NCBI RefSeq assembly: GCF_000711885.1
Contig: NZ_KL543996.1
Span: 44,061-108,060, forward strand
Direction: 5' to 3'
DNA: 64,000 nucleotides
Source: Chromobacterium haemolyticum DSM 19808
GTDB lineage: Bacteria; Pseudomonadota; Gammaproteobacteria; Burkholderiales; Chromobacteriaceae
Below are positions 55,174-64,000 of the stretch, piece by piece. How positions within the stretch are numbered: the first letter of the stretch is position 1; each line of letters starts with the position of its first letter. A model generated the notes under the pieces. The model saw nothing but the letters and a program-made list of their open reading frames with translations, was not told the origin of the DNA and did no database searches. Made by a program: the position numbers and the translations under genes.

Positions 55174-57207
55174 ATGGATATGAAGAGCTTATACCTGCTG
55201 ATTGCACTCGCCCCGCTGGCGGGTTCCATCATTGCAGGCCTATTTGGATGGGCCATCGGCCGGCGCGCTTCGCACGTCGTGACGATAGCCGGCGTGGCGC
55301 TGTCCGCCGCGCTGTCGCTCAAGGTGCTTCACGCCTTCCTGACCGGGCAGGCTGAAGTGTTCAACGGTCCGGTTTACACCTGGCTGACAGTGGGAGGCTA
55401 CGAGTTCTCGGTGGGCTTCCTGGTGGATTCGCTGACCGCGATGATGCTGGTGGTGGTCACCAGCGTGTCGCTGATGGTGCACATTTACACCATCGGCTAC
55501 ATGCAGGAAGATCCGGGCTATCAGCGCTTCTTCAGCTATATCTCGCTGTTTACCTTCTCGATGCTGATGCTGGTGATGAGCAACAACTTCATCCAGCTGT
55601 TCTTCGGTTGGGAAGCGGTGGGCCTGGTGTCCTACCTGCTGATCGGCTTCTGGTTCAAGCGTCCGACCGCGATCTTCGCCAACCTGAAGGCTTTCCTGGT
55701 CAACCGCGTCGGCGACTTCGGCTTCCTGCTGGGCATCGGCCTGGTGCTGGCCTATTTCGGCGGCTCGCTGAACTACAGCGATGTGTTCGCCGCTGCTCCG
55801 GCGCTGGCCAGCAAGACCATCAGCCTGATTCCGGGCACCGAGTGGTCGCTGCTGAGCGTGACCTGCATCCTGCTGTTCATCGGCGCGATGGGCAAATCGG
55901 CGCAGTTCCCGCTGCACGTGTGGCTGCCGGATTCGATGGAAGGCCCGACCCCGATCTCGGCGCTGATCCACGCGGCCACCATGGTGACCGCCGGCATCTT
56001 CATGGTGTCGCGGATGAGCCCGCTGTTCGAGCTGTCCGACACCGCGCTGAACGTGATCATGGTCGCCGGCTCCATCACCGCGCTGTTCATGGGCTTCCTC
56101 GGCATCGTCCAGAACGACATCAAGCGCGTGGTGGCTTACTCCACGCTGTCGCAACTGGGTTACATGACCGTGGCGCTGGGCGCCTCGGCCTACTCGGTGG
56201 CGATGTTCCATGTGATGACCCACGCCTTCTTCAAGGCGCTGCTGTTCCTGGCTGCGGGTTCGGTGATCATCGGCATGCATCACGATCAGGACATGCGCAA
56301 TATGGGCGGCCTGCGCAAGTACATGCCCATCACCTGGCTGACTTCGCTCTTGGGTTCGCTGGCCTTGATCGGCACGCCGTTCTTCTCCGGCTTCTACTCC
56401 AAGGACTCCATCATCGAGGCGGTGCACGCGTCCAATCTGTCCGCGGCCGGTTTCGCCTACTTCGCGGTGATCGCCGGTGTGTTCGTGACCGCCTTCTACT
56501 CCTTCCGCATGTACTTCCTGGTCTTCCATGGCAAGGAGCGCTGGATGGAGAAGAAGGACGATCATCACGACCATGGCCATGACGATCACGATCATCACCA
56601 TGGCCTGGGCCCGAACGATAAGCCGCACGAGTCGCCGTGGGTGGTGACCCTGCCGCTGGTGCTGCTGGCGATTCCGTCGGTGCTGGTGGGTTACTTCGCG
56701 ATCGAGCCGCTGCTGTACGGCGACTTCTTCAAGGGCGTGATCACCGTCAACCATGAACTGCATCCGGCGATGGAAGAGATCGCCCGCGAGTTCCATGGCG
56801 CCGCCGCCATGGGCGTGCATTCGCTGAGCACGCTGCCGCTGTGGCTGGCGCTGGCCGGCGTGGCCACCGCCTGGTTCTTCTATATGAAGGCGCCGCAGAT
56901 TCCGGCCGCCATCAAGCAGAAGTTCAGCCTGGTGAACAAGGTCCTGGAAAACAAGTACTACCTGGACGAGATCTACTTCGCCGTGTTCGCCAAGGGCTCT
57001 CGGGCTCTGGGCACCTTCTTCTGGAAGGTGGGCGACATGTTGCTGATCGATGGTCTGGTAGTGAACGGCACCGCCAAGCTGGTGGCGACGTTCTCCGGCT
57101 TCATCCGCCGCGCGCAAACCGGCTTCATCTACAGCTACGCCACCGCGATGATCATCGGGGTGCTGGCGCTGATGACGATGTGGTTCTGGCCGCTGATCTG
57201 GCGTTGA
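55174..57207 (+). CDS. nuoL: NADH-quinone oxidoreductase subunit L
   Basis: 677 residues, an antiporter-like subunit with about sixteen helices and a lateral helix. Key segments: FFGWEAVGLVSYLLIGFW, GKSAQFPLHVWLPDSMEGPTPISALIHAATMV and KRVVAYSTLSQLGYM. A His/Asp-rich insertion (HHDHGHDDHDHHHG, near residues 467-480) sits in a loop. It pumps protons at the distal end of the membrane arm. Confidence 0.96.
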   Translation: MDMKSLYLLIALAPLAGSIIAGLFGWAIGRRASHVVTIAGVALSAALSLKVLHAFLTGQAEVFNGPVYTWLTVGGYEFSVGFLVDSLTAMMLVVVTSVSLMVHIYTIGYMQEDPGYQRFFSYISLFTFSMLMLVMSNNFIQLFFGWEAVGLVSYLLIGFWFKRPTAIFANLKAFLVNRVGDFGFLLGIGLVLAYFGGSLNYSDVFAAAPALASKTISLIPGTEWSLLSVTCILLFIGAMGKSAQFPLHVWLPDSMEGPTPISALIHAATMVTAGIFMVSRMSPLFELSDTALNVIMVAGSITALFMGFLGIVQNDIKRVVAYSTLSQLGYMTVALGASAYSVAMFHVMTHAFFKALLFLAAGSVIIGMHHDQDMRNMGGLRKYMPITWLTSLLGSLALIGTPFFSGFYSKDSIIEAVHASNLSAAGFAYFAVIAGVFVTAFYSFRMYFLVFHGKERWMEKKDDHHDHGHDDHDHHHGLGPNDKPHESPWVVTLPLVLLAIPSVLVGYFAIEPLLYGDFFKGVITVNHELHPAMEEIAREFHGAAAMGVHSLSTLPLWLALAGVATAWFFYMKAPQIPAAIKQKFSLVNKVLENKYYLDEIYFAVFAKGSRALGTFFWKVGDMLLIDGLVVNGTAKLVATFSGFIRRAQTGFIYSYATAMIIGVLALMTMWFWPLIWR

Positions 57208-57247
57208 GCCCGGACTCCGGGATTGGAATAACAACTTGGGTTTGACT

Positions 57248-58744
57248 ATGTTCACAAATCTATTGACTCTGGTGATCTGGGCCCCGATAGCGGCCGGGTT
57301 GCTGGTGCTGGCAACCGGGGGCGATCAGCGGGCCACGCTGGCGCGCTGGCTGGCCGCGGCGGGGGCCCTGGCGGGCTTCCTGCTGTCGCTGCCGCTGTTC
57401 ACTGAATTCAACAATCTCAGCGGCGGCATGCAGTTCGTCGAGATGAAGCCGTGGATTGAGTCCCTCGGCATCAACTACCACTTGGGCGTGGACGGCATCT
57501 CGATGCTGTTCGTGGTGCTCAACAGCTTCACCACTCTGCTGGTGGTGGTGGCCGGCTGGCAGGTGATCCAGAAGCGCGTGTCGCAGTACATGGCCGCCTT
57601 CCTGATCATGTCCGGCTTGATCAACGGCGCTTTCGCCGCGTTGGACGCTATCCTGTTCTATGTCTTCTTTGAAGGCATGCTGATTCCGATGTATCTGATC
57701 ATCGGCGTCTGGGGCGGCCCGCGTCGCGTGTACGCGTCGATCAAGTTCTTCCTTTACACCCTGCTGGGCTCGCTGCTGATGCTGGTGGCCTTGATCTACC
57801 TGTACTTCCAGGCCGGCAAGTCCTTCGACATCCAGGCTTTCCACGACATCGCCAAGATCCCGCTGACGGTGCAGATCCTGCTCTTCGTCGCCTTCTTCCT
57901 GTCCTTCGCGGTGAAGGTGCCGATGTGGCCGGTGCACACCTGGTTGCCGGACGCCCACGTGGAAGCGCCTACCGGCGGCTCCATGGTGCTGGCCGCGATC
58001 ACGCTGAAGATCGGCGCCTACGGCTTCCTGCGGTTCGTGCTGCCCATCCTCCCCGACGCCGCGCGCGAGCTGTCCGGCGTGATGGTGGCGCTGTCGCTGG
58101 TGGCGGTGGTTTACATCGGTCTGGTGGCGCTGGTGCAGTCCGACATGAAGAAGCTGGTGGCTTATTCGTCTATTTCGCACATGGGCTTCGTCACCCTGGG
58201 TCTGTTCCTGTTCACCGGTTCCGAACTGAACCAGTGGGCGGTTGAAGGCGCGCTGGTGCAGATGGTGTCCCACGGCTTCGTGTCCGCCGCGATGTTCTTC
58301 TGCATCGGCGTGATGTACGACCGCGTGCACAGCCGCAATATCGCCGACTACGGCGGCGTGGCCAACAAGATGCCGATCTTCGCGGCCTTCATGATGCTGT
58401 TCGCCATGGCCAACTCCGGTCTGCCGGCCACCTCCGGCTTCGTCGGCGAGTTCATGGTGATCATGGGCGCGGTGCAGGTGAACTTCTGGTACGCAGCCTT
58501 GGCCGCCACCACGCTGATCTTCGGCGCGGCCTATACCTTGTGGATGTACAAGCGCGTGATCTTCGGCGATGTGGGCAACAGCCATGTGGCGGAGCTGTCC
58601 GACGTCAACAAGCGCGAATTCCTGGTGCTGGCCATCCTGGCCATCGCGGTGCTGGGCATGGGCCTGTATCCGCAAGCCTTCGTCGAGAAAATGCACCTGT
58701 CGGTCAATGACCTGATCCTGCATGTCTCGCAGAGCAAGCTGTAA
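57248..58744 (+). CDS. nuoM: NADH-quinone oxidoreductase subunit M
   Basis: 498 residues from ATG 57248 (MFTNLLTLVIWAPI); an in-frame TTG at 57236 is less likely. Fourteen helices. Glu/Lys pumping residues lie in FYVFFEGMLIPMYLIIGVWGG and KVPMWPVHTWLPDAHVEAPT. The start region has no strong Shine-Dalgarno. Confidence 0.96.
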   Translation: MFTNLLTLVIWAPIAAGLLVLATGGDQRATLARWLAAAGALAGFLLSLPLFTEFNNLSGGMQFVEMKPWIESLGINYHLGVDGISMLFVVLNSFTTLLVVVAGWQVIQKRVSQYMAAFLIMSGLINGAFAALDAILFYVFFEGMLIPMYLIIGVWGGPRRVYASIKFFLYTLLGSLLMLVALIYLYFQAGKSFDIQAFHDIAKIPLTVQILLFVAFFLSFAVKVPMWPVHTWLPDAHVEAPTGGSMVLAAITLKIGAYGFLRFVLPILPDAARELSGVMVALSLVAVVYIGLVALVQSDMKKLVAYSSISHMGFVTLGLFLFTGSELNQWAVEGALVQMVSHGFVSAAMFFCIGVMYDRVHSRNIADYGGVANKMPIFAAFMMLFAMANSGLPATSGFVGEFMVIMGAVQVNFWYAALAATTLIFGAAYTLWMYKRVIFGDVGNSHVAELSDVNKREFLVLAILAIAVLGMGLYPQAFVEKMHLSVNDLILHVSQSKL

Positions 58745-58764
58745 GCGCGGAAGGAATGGAAACA

Positions 58765-60219
58765 ATGAATTGGGCTGATCTCAACCTGATACCGGCAATC
58801 CCCGAGATGTTCCTCGCCGGCGCGATCCTGTTCGTGCTGATGGCGGACCTGTTCGTTTCGGACGAAAAGCGCGGCATCACCCTGGGCCTGACCCTGCTGA
58901 CCCTCTTGGGCGCGGCGGTGGCGCAGGTGATGACTTTCTCTTCGCAGCCGGTCGTGACTTTCTCCGGCATGTTCGTCGCGGATCCGATGGGCGGCGTGGT
59001 CAAGCTGGCCATGTACGCTGTGACCGCCATCGTGCTGATCTACAGCCGGCAGTACACTGCTGATCGTCAGCTGTTCAAGGGCGAGTATTTTTCGCTGGCG
59101 CTGTTCGCTTTGCTGGGCATGAACCTGATGGTGTCGGCTTCGCATTTCCTGACCCTGTATATGGGCCTGGAACTGCTCTCGCTGGCGCTGTACTCGCTGA
59201 TCGCTCTGCAGCGCGAGTCCGTGAAGGCCACCGAAGCGGCGATGAAGTACTTCGTGCTGGGCGCGCTGGCCTCCGGTCTGCTGCTCTACGGCATTTCCAT
59301 GGTCTACGGCGCCACTGGTTCGCTGGAACTGGCGACGGTAGCCAAGTCCATCGCCGCGCATAAGGCCAACGACGTGCTGCTGGTCTTCGGTCTGGTGTTC
59401 ATCGTGGCCGGCCTGTCCTTCAAGCTGGGCGCTGTGCCGTTCCACATGTGGGTGCCGGACGTTTACCACGGCGCGCCGACTTCGGTGACGCTGATGGTGG
59501 GCGCGGCCCCCAAGCTGGCGGCCTTCGTCTTCACGCTGCGCATCCTGGCTCAGGGCCTGGACGCGCTGGTGGCGGACTGGCAACTGATGCTGGTGATCGT
59601 GTCCGCGCTGTCGATGGCGATCGGCAACGTAACCGCTATCGTGCAGACCAACATCAAACGGATGCTGGCTTACTCGACGATCTCGCACATGGGCTTTCTG
59701 CTCTTGGGCGTCCTTGCGGGCACCAAGGTGGGCTACTCGGCGGCGCTGTTCTACGCGCTGAGCTATGTGCTGATGTCGCTGGTCAGCTTCGGAATGCTGC
59801 TGGCCCTCTCGCGCGCCGGTTTCGAGTGCGAGAAGGTTGAGGATCTGAAGGGCCTGAACAGCCGCAACAGCTGGTATGCGCTGCTGATGCTGCTGACCAT
59901 GTTCTCCATGGCCGGCATTCCGCCGCTGGTGGGCTTCTACGCCAAGTTCGCGGTGATCAAGGCTATCGTGGATATCGGCATGATCAAGCTGGCCATCTTC
60001 GCGGTGCTGATGTCGGTGATCGGCGCGTTCTACTACCTGCGCGTGGTCAAGACCATGTACTTCGACGATGCCGAAGACCGCAGCGATATCGTGGTGCGCG
60101 GCGATATGAAGCTGGTGCTGTCGCTGAACGCGCTGGCCTTGCTCGTCATCGGCCTGCTGCCGGAGCGCGCGCTGGAGTTGTGCCTGCAAGTCGTGCGTCA
60201 ATCGCTTACCGTGATTTAA
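58765..60219 (+). CDS. nuoN: NADH-quinone oxidoreductase subunit N
   Basis: 484 residues from ATG 58765, chosen because GGAAGGA is 9 nt upstream; the ATG at 58756 touches that site. Antiporter-like fold with LYMGLELLSLALYSLIAL, KLGAVPFHMWVPDVYHGAPT and KRMLAYSTISHMGFLLLG. It is the last core complex I subunit here. Confidence 0.96.
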   Translation: MNWADLNLIPAIPEMFLAGAILFVLMADLFVSDEKRGITLGLTLLTLLGAAVAQVMTFSSQPVVTFSGMFVADPMGGVVKLAMYAVTAIVLIYSRQYTADRQLFKGEYFSLALFALLGMNLMVSASHFLTLYMGLELLSLALYSLIALQRESVKATEAAMKYFVLGALASGLLLYGISMVYGATGSLELATVAKSIAAHKANDVLLVFGLVFIVAGLSFKLGAVPFHMWVPDVYHGAPTSVTLMVGAAPKLAAFVFTLRILAQGLDALVADWQLMLVIVSALSMAIGNVTAIVQTNIKRMLAYSTISHMGFLLLGVLAGTKVGYSAALFYALSYVLMSLVSFGMLLALSRAGFECEKVEDLKGLNSRNSWYALLMLLTMFSMAGIPPLVGFYAKFAVIKAIVDIGMIKLAIFAVLMSVIGAFYYLRVVKTMYFDDAEDRSDIVVRGDMKLVLSLNALALLVIGLLPERALELCLQVVRQSLTVI

Positions 60220-60231
60220 GGCTGCCATACC

Positions 60232-60525
60232 ATGCAATCCAGCGTCATCGCTTTGCTGATCATCGCCTTGGCGGCGGCCAACCTGCCGTTCTTGACCCAG
60301 AAAGTGGGCGGCGTGTGGAAAGTGGCCAATAAGCATTTTGGCTGGCGCTTTCTGGAACTGATGGCGCTGTATCTGCTGGTGGGCGGCTTCGCCTACCTGC
60401 TGGAAAGCCGGTTGATGCCGGTGCAGCCGCAGAATTGGCAGTTCTACGTGACGACCTTGTCGTTGTTCCTGGTGTTCGCGTTTCCGGGTTACGTCTATCG
60501 TTACTTCTGGCGGCGACGCGGTTAA
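60232..60525 (+). CDS. DUF2818 family membrane protein
   Basis: 97 residues with three predicted helices (about 5-20, 40-60, 70-90). LAAANLPFLTQKVGGVWKVANKHFGWRFLELMALY-type sequence and FAFPGYVYRYFWRR are characteristic of DUF2818, which follows nuoN in many betaproteobacteria. Its 12-bp spacing and shared terminator make it part of the nuo operon. A complex I assembly or accessory role is likely but unproven. Confidence 0.88.
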   Translation: MQSSVIALLIIALAAANLPFLTQKVGGVWKVANKHFGWRFLELMALYLLVGGFAYLLESRLMPVQPQNWQFYVTTLSLFLVFAFPGYVYRYFWRRRG

Positions 60526-60549
60526 CAGCGGGCAGGGCGAGCAGTATCG

Positions 60550-60586
60550 GCGCGGATGGGGGAAACCCCGTCCGCGCTGTTTTTTT
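60550..60586 (+). terminator. Rho-independent terminator of the nuo operon
   Basis: GCGCGGATGGGG pairs with CCCCGTCCGCGC (one G-T pair) around GAAA, followed by TGTTTTTTT. Confidence 0.92.
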
Positions 60587-60642
60587 GGGGGGAAGCGGGC
60601 GCGGAGCCCCTCTGGCCGCGCAATAAGAAGAGGGGAGCGAAG

Positions 60643-60921
60643 GTGATTGCTCGGGACTTCACCCCGCTGGACCGCGTGGCTGAGGTGGAGCCGCTGTATC
60701 GCGAATTTGGTGGAGAAGGCGCGGCAAGAGCCGGACTGCATCCGCTATGAGCTGTTCATCGATCAGAAAGACTCAGGCCATTTCGTCTTCATCTAAACCT
60801 GGCCGGACAGGGCGGCCTTGGACCGGCATTGCGGTACGGAGTGGAGCCGCAGATCGACAGCCGGCAGCGGCAGGCGGCCATCTTCTCGTTGGCGGACGTC
60901 TTTGCAGACACTAGCGTCTGA
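60643..60921 (+). pseudogene. Decayed antibiotic-biosynthesis-monooxygenase-like (ABM) gene
   Basis: A GTG at 60643 behind AGGGGAG opens MIARDFTPLDRVAEVEPLYRE, then the frame breaks near 60710. Continuing in the next frame gives VEKARQEPDCIRYELFIDQK and SGHFVFI, then a stop (TAA where GAA would give the usual ETW) followed by TWPDRAALDRHC. A further frame change leads to IDSRQRQAAIFSLADVF and ADTSV before TGA. In order these pieces match a small ABM-domain protein of about 95 residues. At least two frameshifts and one nonsense codon show it is inactive. Confidence 0.75.
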
Positions 60922-60923
60922 TT

Positions 60924-60949
60924 GAAAAAGGCGCCGCTTTGGGCGCCTT
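60924..60949 (-). terminator. Terminator for the acyltransferase transcript
   Basis: AAGGCGCC/GGCGCCTT stem with a 6-nt loop. On the minus strand it is followed by TTTTTCAAT-type sequence (five T in total). Confidence 0.8.
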
Positions 60950-60953
60950 GCTT

Positions 60954-61003
60954 AGAACATGTTTACGGTATCGCCGACGCGCAGCAGATCGTAAACAGGT
61001 TCT
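60954..61003 (-). repeat. Dispersed inverted-terminal element, copy 6 (internally deleted)
   Basis: 50 bp in reverse orientation. Minus strand: AGAACCTGTTTACGATCT then GCTGCGCGTCGGCGATAC, joined directly to CGTAAACATGTTCT. It therefore keeps the left third and the right terminus only. It begins directly after the TAA stop of the acyltransferase at 61004. Confidence 0.75.
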
Positions 61004-61870
61004 TTAGTAAAAGCGGGCCTCACCCTGCGGCCGGCTTTTGAAGCGCTTATGCAGCCAGAAGTACTGGTCCGGGATTTCGCGAACGCGTTGTTCCAGGAAG
61101 GCGTTCATGCGGCGGGTGTCCGCTTCGACGTCCTCGCTGGGGTAGTCGTCCCAAGGCGGGTAGAACTCCAGCTCAAAGCGGTTGCCCACCCGGCGGGCGA
61201 TGGCCGGGACGACTTTGGCGCGCGCCAGCTTGCTGATGCGGGACAGGCCGGTGATGGTGGCGGCCTTGACGCCGAAGAAGTCGACGAATACCGAGTCGCG
61301 CACCCCAAAGTCTTGATCAGGCAAGTAGAGGAAGGGGGCGTGGTCCTTGCGCATTGCCTTGATGATGGGGCGCAGGCCTTCCTGACGAGACACGATGTAG
61401 GCGTTGTCGTAGCGCTGGCGGCCTTTATAGATTTGGCGGTCCAGAGCTTCGTTCTTCTGGTGGGAGTAGACGCTAACCAACGGGATGTGCTGGTTCAGCG
61501 AATACACGCACATTTCGAAACCGACGAAGTGGGGGTAAAACAGGATCACGTCTTCGCCGCGCTCGCGCAGCTCGGTGACGTAGTGCAGGTTTTTGATCTC
61601 GACCAGCTTGTCGATGCGAGCGGCCGAACTCCACCAGACCACGCCGTACTCAAGCACCATGCGTATCATGTGCTGGAAATTGCGGCGGATCAGCCGGCGG
61701 CGTTCCGCCAACGGCATGTCGGGGAAGCATAGCCTCAGATTGATCATGCCGACGCGGCGGCGGCCATGTGCCAGGCAGTAGGCGATATTGCCCAGGCCGC
61801 GGGCCAGCAGGCCGATCGCCCACATCGGCAGCAGGCGGATCAACCACAGCAGGGAAAAAGCGAGTTTCAT
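61004..61870 (-). CDS. LpxL/HtrB-family lysophospholipid acyltransferase
   Basis: 288 residues. An N-terminal membrane anchor (LLWLIRLLPMWAIGLLARGL) is followed by the acyltransferase domain. The catalytic HX4E motif is HFVGFE; the FLPDQD-type segment appears as FLYLPDQDFG and the C-terminal QYFWLHKRFKSRP is typical. It probably adds a secondary acyl chain to lipid A at the inner membrane. It is 69 bp downstream of a second homologue. Confidence 0.88.
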   Translation of the reverse strand: MKLAFSLLWLIRLLPMWAIGLLARGLGNIAYCLAHGRRRVGMINLRLCFPDMPLAERRRLIRRNFQHMIRMVLEYGVVWWSSAARIDKLVEIKNLHYVTELRERGEDVILFYPHFVGFEMCVYSLNQHIPLVSVYSHQKNEALDRQIYKGRQRYDNAYIVSRQEGLRPIIKAMRKDHAPFLYLPDQDFGVRDSVFVDFFGVKAATITGLSRISKLARAKVVPAIARRVGNRFELEFYPPWDDYPSEDVEADTRRMNAFLEQRVREIPDQYFWLHKRFKSRPQGEARFY

Positions 61871-61939
61871 AGGTTTCCTTGTCGAGAAGCTCGAACAACC
61901 CGCCGCGCGTCCTGGGCGAGAGTGTTCCGAGCCTCTCTG

Positions 61940-62821
61940 TTATTGCGTGTCCGGCCGGCTGACGCCAGGCGGGCATTTATAGCGGTTATAGCTCCACAGG
62001 TATTGGCTGGGGAAGCGGCGAATCAGCGCCTCTACCTGGGCGTTGAGCTGAGCGGCGTCCTGCTCCTTATCGCCGCTGAACGCTTGCGCGGGCGGTTCGA
62101 TGTGAACGCGGAAGCCTTGGCCGCAAGACAGTCTCTCGCCGACGAAGAACAGCGTCTCCACGCCGCTGATCTGAGCCAGCCGCGGCACCAGAGTCATGGT
62201 GTAGGCCGGACGCTCGAAGAACGGCGCCCACACGCCTTCGCCGTTGCCGGGCACTTGATCCGGAAGGATGATGGTGGCTTCGCCGGATTTCAGCGCTTTC
62301 ATAAGCACGCGCACTCCGGCGCCGGTGGCCGGCGCGGTCTTGCCCTTGCCGCGGGCGCGGCCGGCCTGCATCACCGGTTCCAGCCAGGAGAGCTTGGGAG
62401 GGCGGTACATCGCGGTCAGCGGAAACGGCAGCCGCGAGCTGATATAGCGGCCGGCGATGTCGTAGCTGCCCAGGTGCGGGGTGACGAAGACGATGCCGTG
62501 GCCTTTGGCCAATGCCGCCTCGACGTGCTCCCAGCCGGTGCACGACTTGACCATGGCGGCGATGTCGTCCGGCTCGCGGCACCAGGCGATGGCCAGTTCC
62601 AGCGCGCCCTTGCCGGTTTCCGCGGCGCTTTGTTTGACTAAACGCGGTAAAAGCTGATAATTTCCACAGATTTTACTAGAACTTAGGTTCTCCCGGAGCC
62701 GTGCTCTGTAGCGGGGGGACGCATGATAAGTCAGTCGTCCAAGAACGGCACCTAGGCCTTGTAGCCAGGATAAAGGCAGGTGCGCCAGGAAAGACAGCAA
62801 TAAATGGACTAGCTTAGACAT
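61940..62821 (-). CDS. LpxL/LpxM-family lipid A acyltransferase, second homologue
   Basis: 293 residues from ATG 62821 (MSKLVHLLLSFLAHLPLSWL); a longer frame upstream enters metK and is not used. The motif HX4D is HLGSYD; IILPDQVPGNGEGVWAPFFERPAY and SQYLWSYNRYK match the family. It differs clearly from the neighbour at 61004, so the pair probably attach different acyl chains to lipid A. It is divergent from metK with a 76-bp shared promoter region. Confidence 0.87.
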   Translation of the reverse strand: MSKLVHLLLSFLAHLPLSWLQGLGAVLGRLTYHASPRYRARLRENLSSSKICGNYQLLPRLVKQSAAETGKGALELAIAWCREPDDIAAMVKSCTGWEHVEAALAKGHGIVFVTPHLGSYDIAGRYISSRLPFPLTAMYRPPKLSWLEPVMQAGRARGKGKTAPATGAGVRVLMKALKSGEATIILPDQVPGNGEGVWAPFFERPAYTMTLVPRLAQISGVETLFFVGERLSCGQGFRVHIEPPAQAFSGDKEQDAAQLNAQVEALIRRFPSQYLWSYNRYKCPPGVSRPDTQ

Positions 62822-62897
62822 ATGAAGCTCAGTCTTGGTCTTAAAGCGACCTATTTTATCATCACAAGGTTTTGCATTTTTCGGGAACGAATAATAA

Positions 62898-64000
62898 ATG
62901 AGCGAATATCTGTTTACATCTGAGTCGGTGTCGGAAGGGCACCCGGACAAAGTCGCCGATCAGATCTCCGACGCCATCCTTGACGCCATTCTGCGCGAGG
63001 ACAAGCACGCGCGCGTCGCCGCCGAGACCCTGGTGAACACCGGCCTGGTCGTGCTGGCCGGCGAAATCACCACCAGCGCCAATATCGACTACATCAAGAT
63101 CGCCCGCGAGACCATCAAGCGCATCGGTTACGACGATTCCGCGCTGGGCTTCGACTTCCGCGGTTGCGCGGTGATGGCTTGCTACGACAAGCAGTCGCAG
63201 GACATCGCCCAAGGCGTCAATGAAGGCGAAGGCCTGGATTTGAACCAGGGCGCCGGCGACCAGGGCCTGATGTTCGGCTACGCTTGCGACGAAACGCCGA
63301 CGCTGATGCCGTTCCCGATCTACTACGCGCACCGCTTGGTGCAGCGTCAGGCCGAGTTGCGCAAGGACGGCCGCCTGCCGTGGCTGCGTCCGGACGCCAA
63401 GAGCCAGATCACTTGCGTATACGACGGCGCCACCGGCCTGCCCAAGCGCATCGACACCGTGGTGCTGTCCACCCAGCACACCCCGGAAATCGATCACAAG
63501 ACGCTGACCGAGGCGGTGATCGAGGACATCATCAAGCCGGTGCTGCCGCCGGAGATGATTACCCCGGAAACCAAATTCCTGATCAACCCGACCGGCCGTT
63601 TCGTGATTGGCGGCCCGATGGGCGATTGCGGCCTGACCGGCCGCAAGATCATCGTCGACACCTATGGCGGCGCGGCGCCGCACGGCGGCGGCGCTTTCTC
63701 CGGCAAGGATCCGTCCAAAGTGGACCGTTCCGCCGCCTATGCCGGCCGCTACGTGGCGAAGAACATCGTTGCCGCGGGCCTGGCACGCCAGTGCCAGATC
63801 CAGGTTTCCTACGCCATCGGCGTGGCCGAGCCGACCTCCATTGCGGTGGACACCTTCGGCACCAACTCGATTCCGAATGAGAAGATCGTGGAGTTGGTGA
63901 AAAAGCACTTCGACCTGCGTCCCAAAGGCATTATCCAGATGCTGGATCTGCTGCGCCCGATCTACAGCAAGACCGCCGCTTACGGCCACTTTGGCCGCGA
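62898..64000 (+). CDS. metK: S-adenosylmethionine synthetase, C-terminus beyond window
   Basis: 367 codons are present; the usual length is about 385-390. The start ATG 62898 ([22 protein letters not shown]) follows GGGAACGAATAATAA. Family motifs are [30 protein letters not shown] and the phosphate loop [16 protein letters not shown]. It makes S-adenosylmethionine from ATP and methionine. The 76-bp leader shows no SAM riboswitch that I can recognise. Confidence 0.97.
   Translation, partial: MSEYLFTSESVSEGHPDKVADQISDAILDAILREDKHARVAAETLVNTGLVVLAGEITTSANIDYIKIARETIKRIGYDDSALGFDFRGCAVMACYDKQSQDIAQGVNEGEGLDLNQGAGDQGLMFGYACDETPTLMPFPIYYAHRLVQRQAELRKDGRLPWLRPDAKSQITCVYDGATGLPKRIDTVVLSTQHTPEIDHKTLTEAVIEDIIKPVLPPEMITPETKFLINPTGRFVIGGPMGDCGLTGRKIIVDTYGGAAPHGGGAFSGKDPSKVDRSAAYAGRYVAKNIVAAGLARQCQIQVSYAIGVAEPTSIAVDTFGTNSIPNEKIVELVKKHFDLRPKGIIQMLDLLRPIYSKTAAYGHFGR

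Noticed and set aside
62822-62897. Possible SAM-sensing riboswitch before metK
   Set aside because: The 76-bp leader shows no recognisable SAM or SAH riboswitch core, and much of it must hold promoters for two divergent genes.

Overview
The window is GC-rich, densely coded chromosomal DNA of a betaproteobacterium, most likely Chromobacterium or a close relative in the Neisseriales. The clues are the tpiA-secG-tRNA-Leu-nuoA..N-DUF2818 order, a cytochrome bo3 operon, tandem LpxL-type acyltransferases beside metK, and codon use biased to G/C in third positions. There is no rRNA, transposase, phage or CRISPR. The genus is inferred, not proven.

Layout. 1-2342: an acid-shock (Asr-like) gene cut by the window edge, next to the RstB/RstA two-component system, with an RstA-box-like site between them. 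2446-10004: an eight-gene accessory cassette plus its regulator. It has a small PRD protein, a glycine-rich SFCGS protein, DUF4312, the membrane proteins DUF4311 and DUF4310, an amidohydrolase, a DgaE-like PLP ammonia-lyase, a DgaF-like KDGP aldolase, and a PRD/EIIB/EIIA-type regulator. It looks like an uncharacterised uptake and catabolic system for an amino-sugar-acid-like compound. 10005-10727: a long non-coding leader. 10728-15588: cyoABCDE (quinol oxidase and heme O synthase).

15660-25557, all on the minus strand: a DMT exporter, BKACE (DUF849), esterase, 3-oxoadipyl-CoA-type thiolase, an alpha-oxoamine-synthase-like PLP enzyme, an MFS exporter and a two-subunit biotin-dependent acyl-CoA carboxylase. 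An AraC regulator lies upstream. Together they resemble an acyl-CoA/amino-acid-derived small-molecule pathway. 26775-36260: a two-domain GH3 lipoprotein, dusA, a polyamine-type binding protein, rdgB, hemW, ridA, DUF4124, a PhzF-like protein and DUF2147; then recG (36348-38396). 38397-38802: a repeat, and a candidate FNR-controlled small RNA on the minus strand. 38803-44292: the Pit and PstSCAB phosphate transporters. 44481-60525: tpiA, secG, tRNA-Leu(GAG), complex I (nuoA-N) and DUF2818. 60643-60921: a decayed monooxygenase gene. 61004-62821: two lipid A acyltransferases. 62898-end: metK, cut by the window edge.

Running through the second half is a family of about 142-145 bp dispersed elements with terminal inverted repeats (six copies, one internally deleted). 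Several sit exactly on TAA stop codons, and their arm sequences co-vary between copies. This family, the candidate sRNA, the SFCGS/DUF4310-4312 cassette and the oxoamine-synthase cluster are the least explained features.
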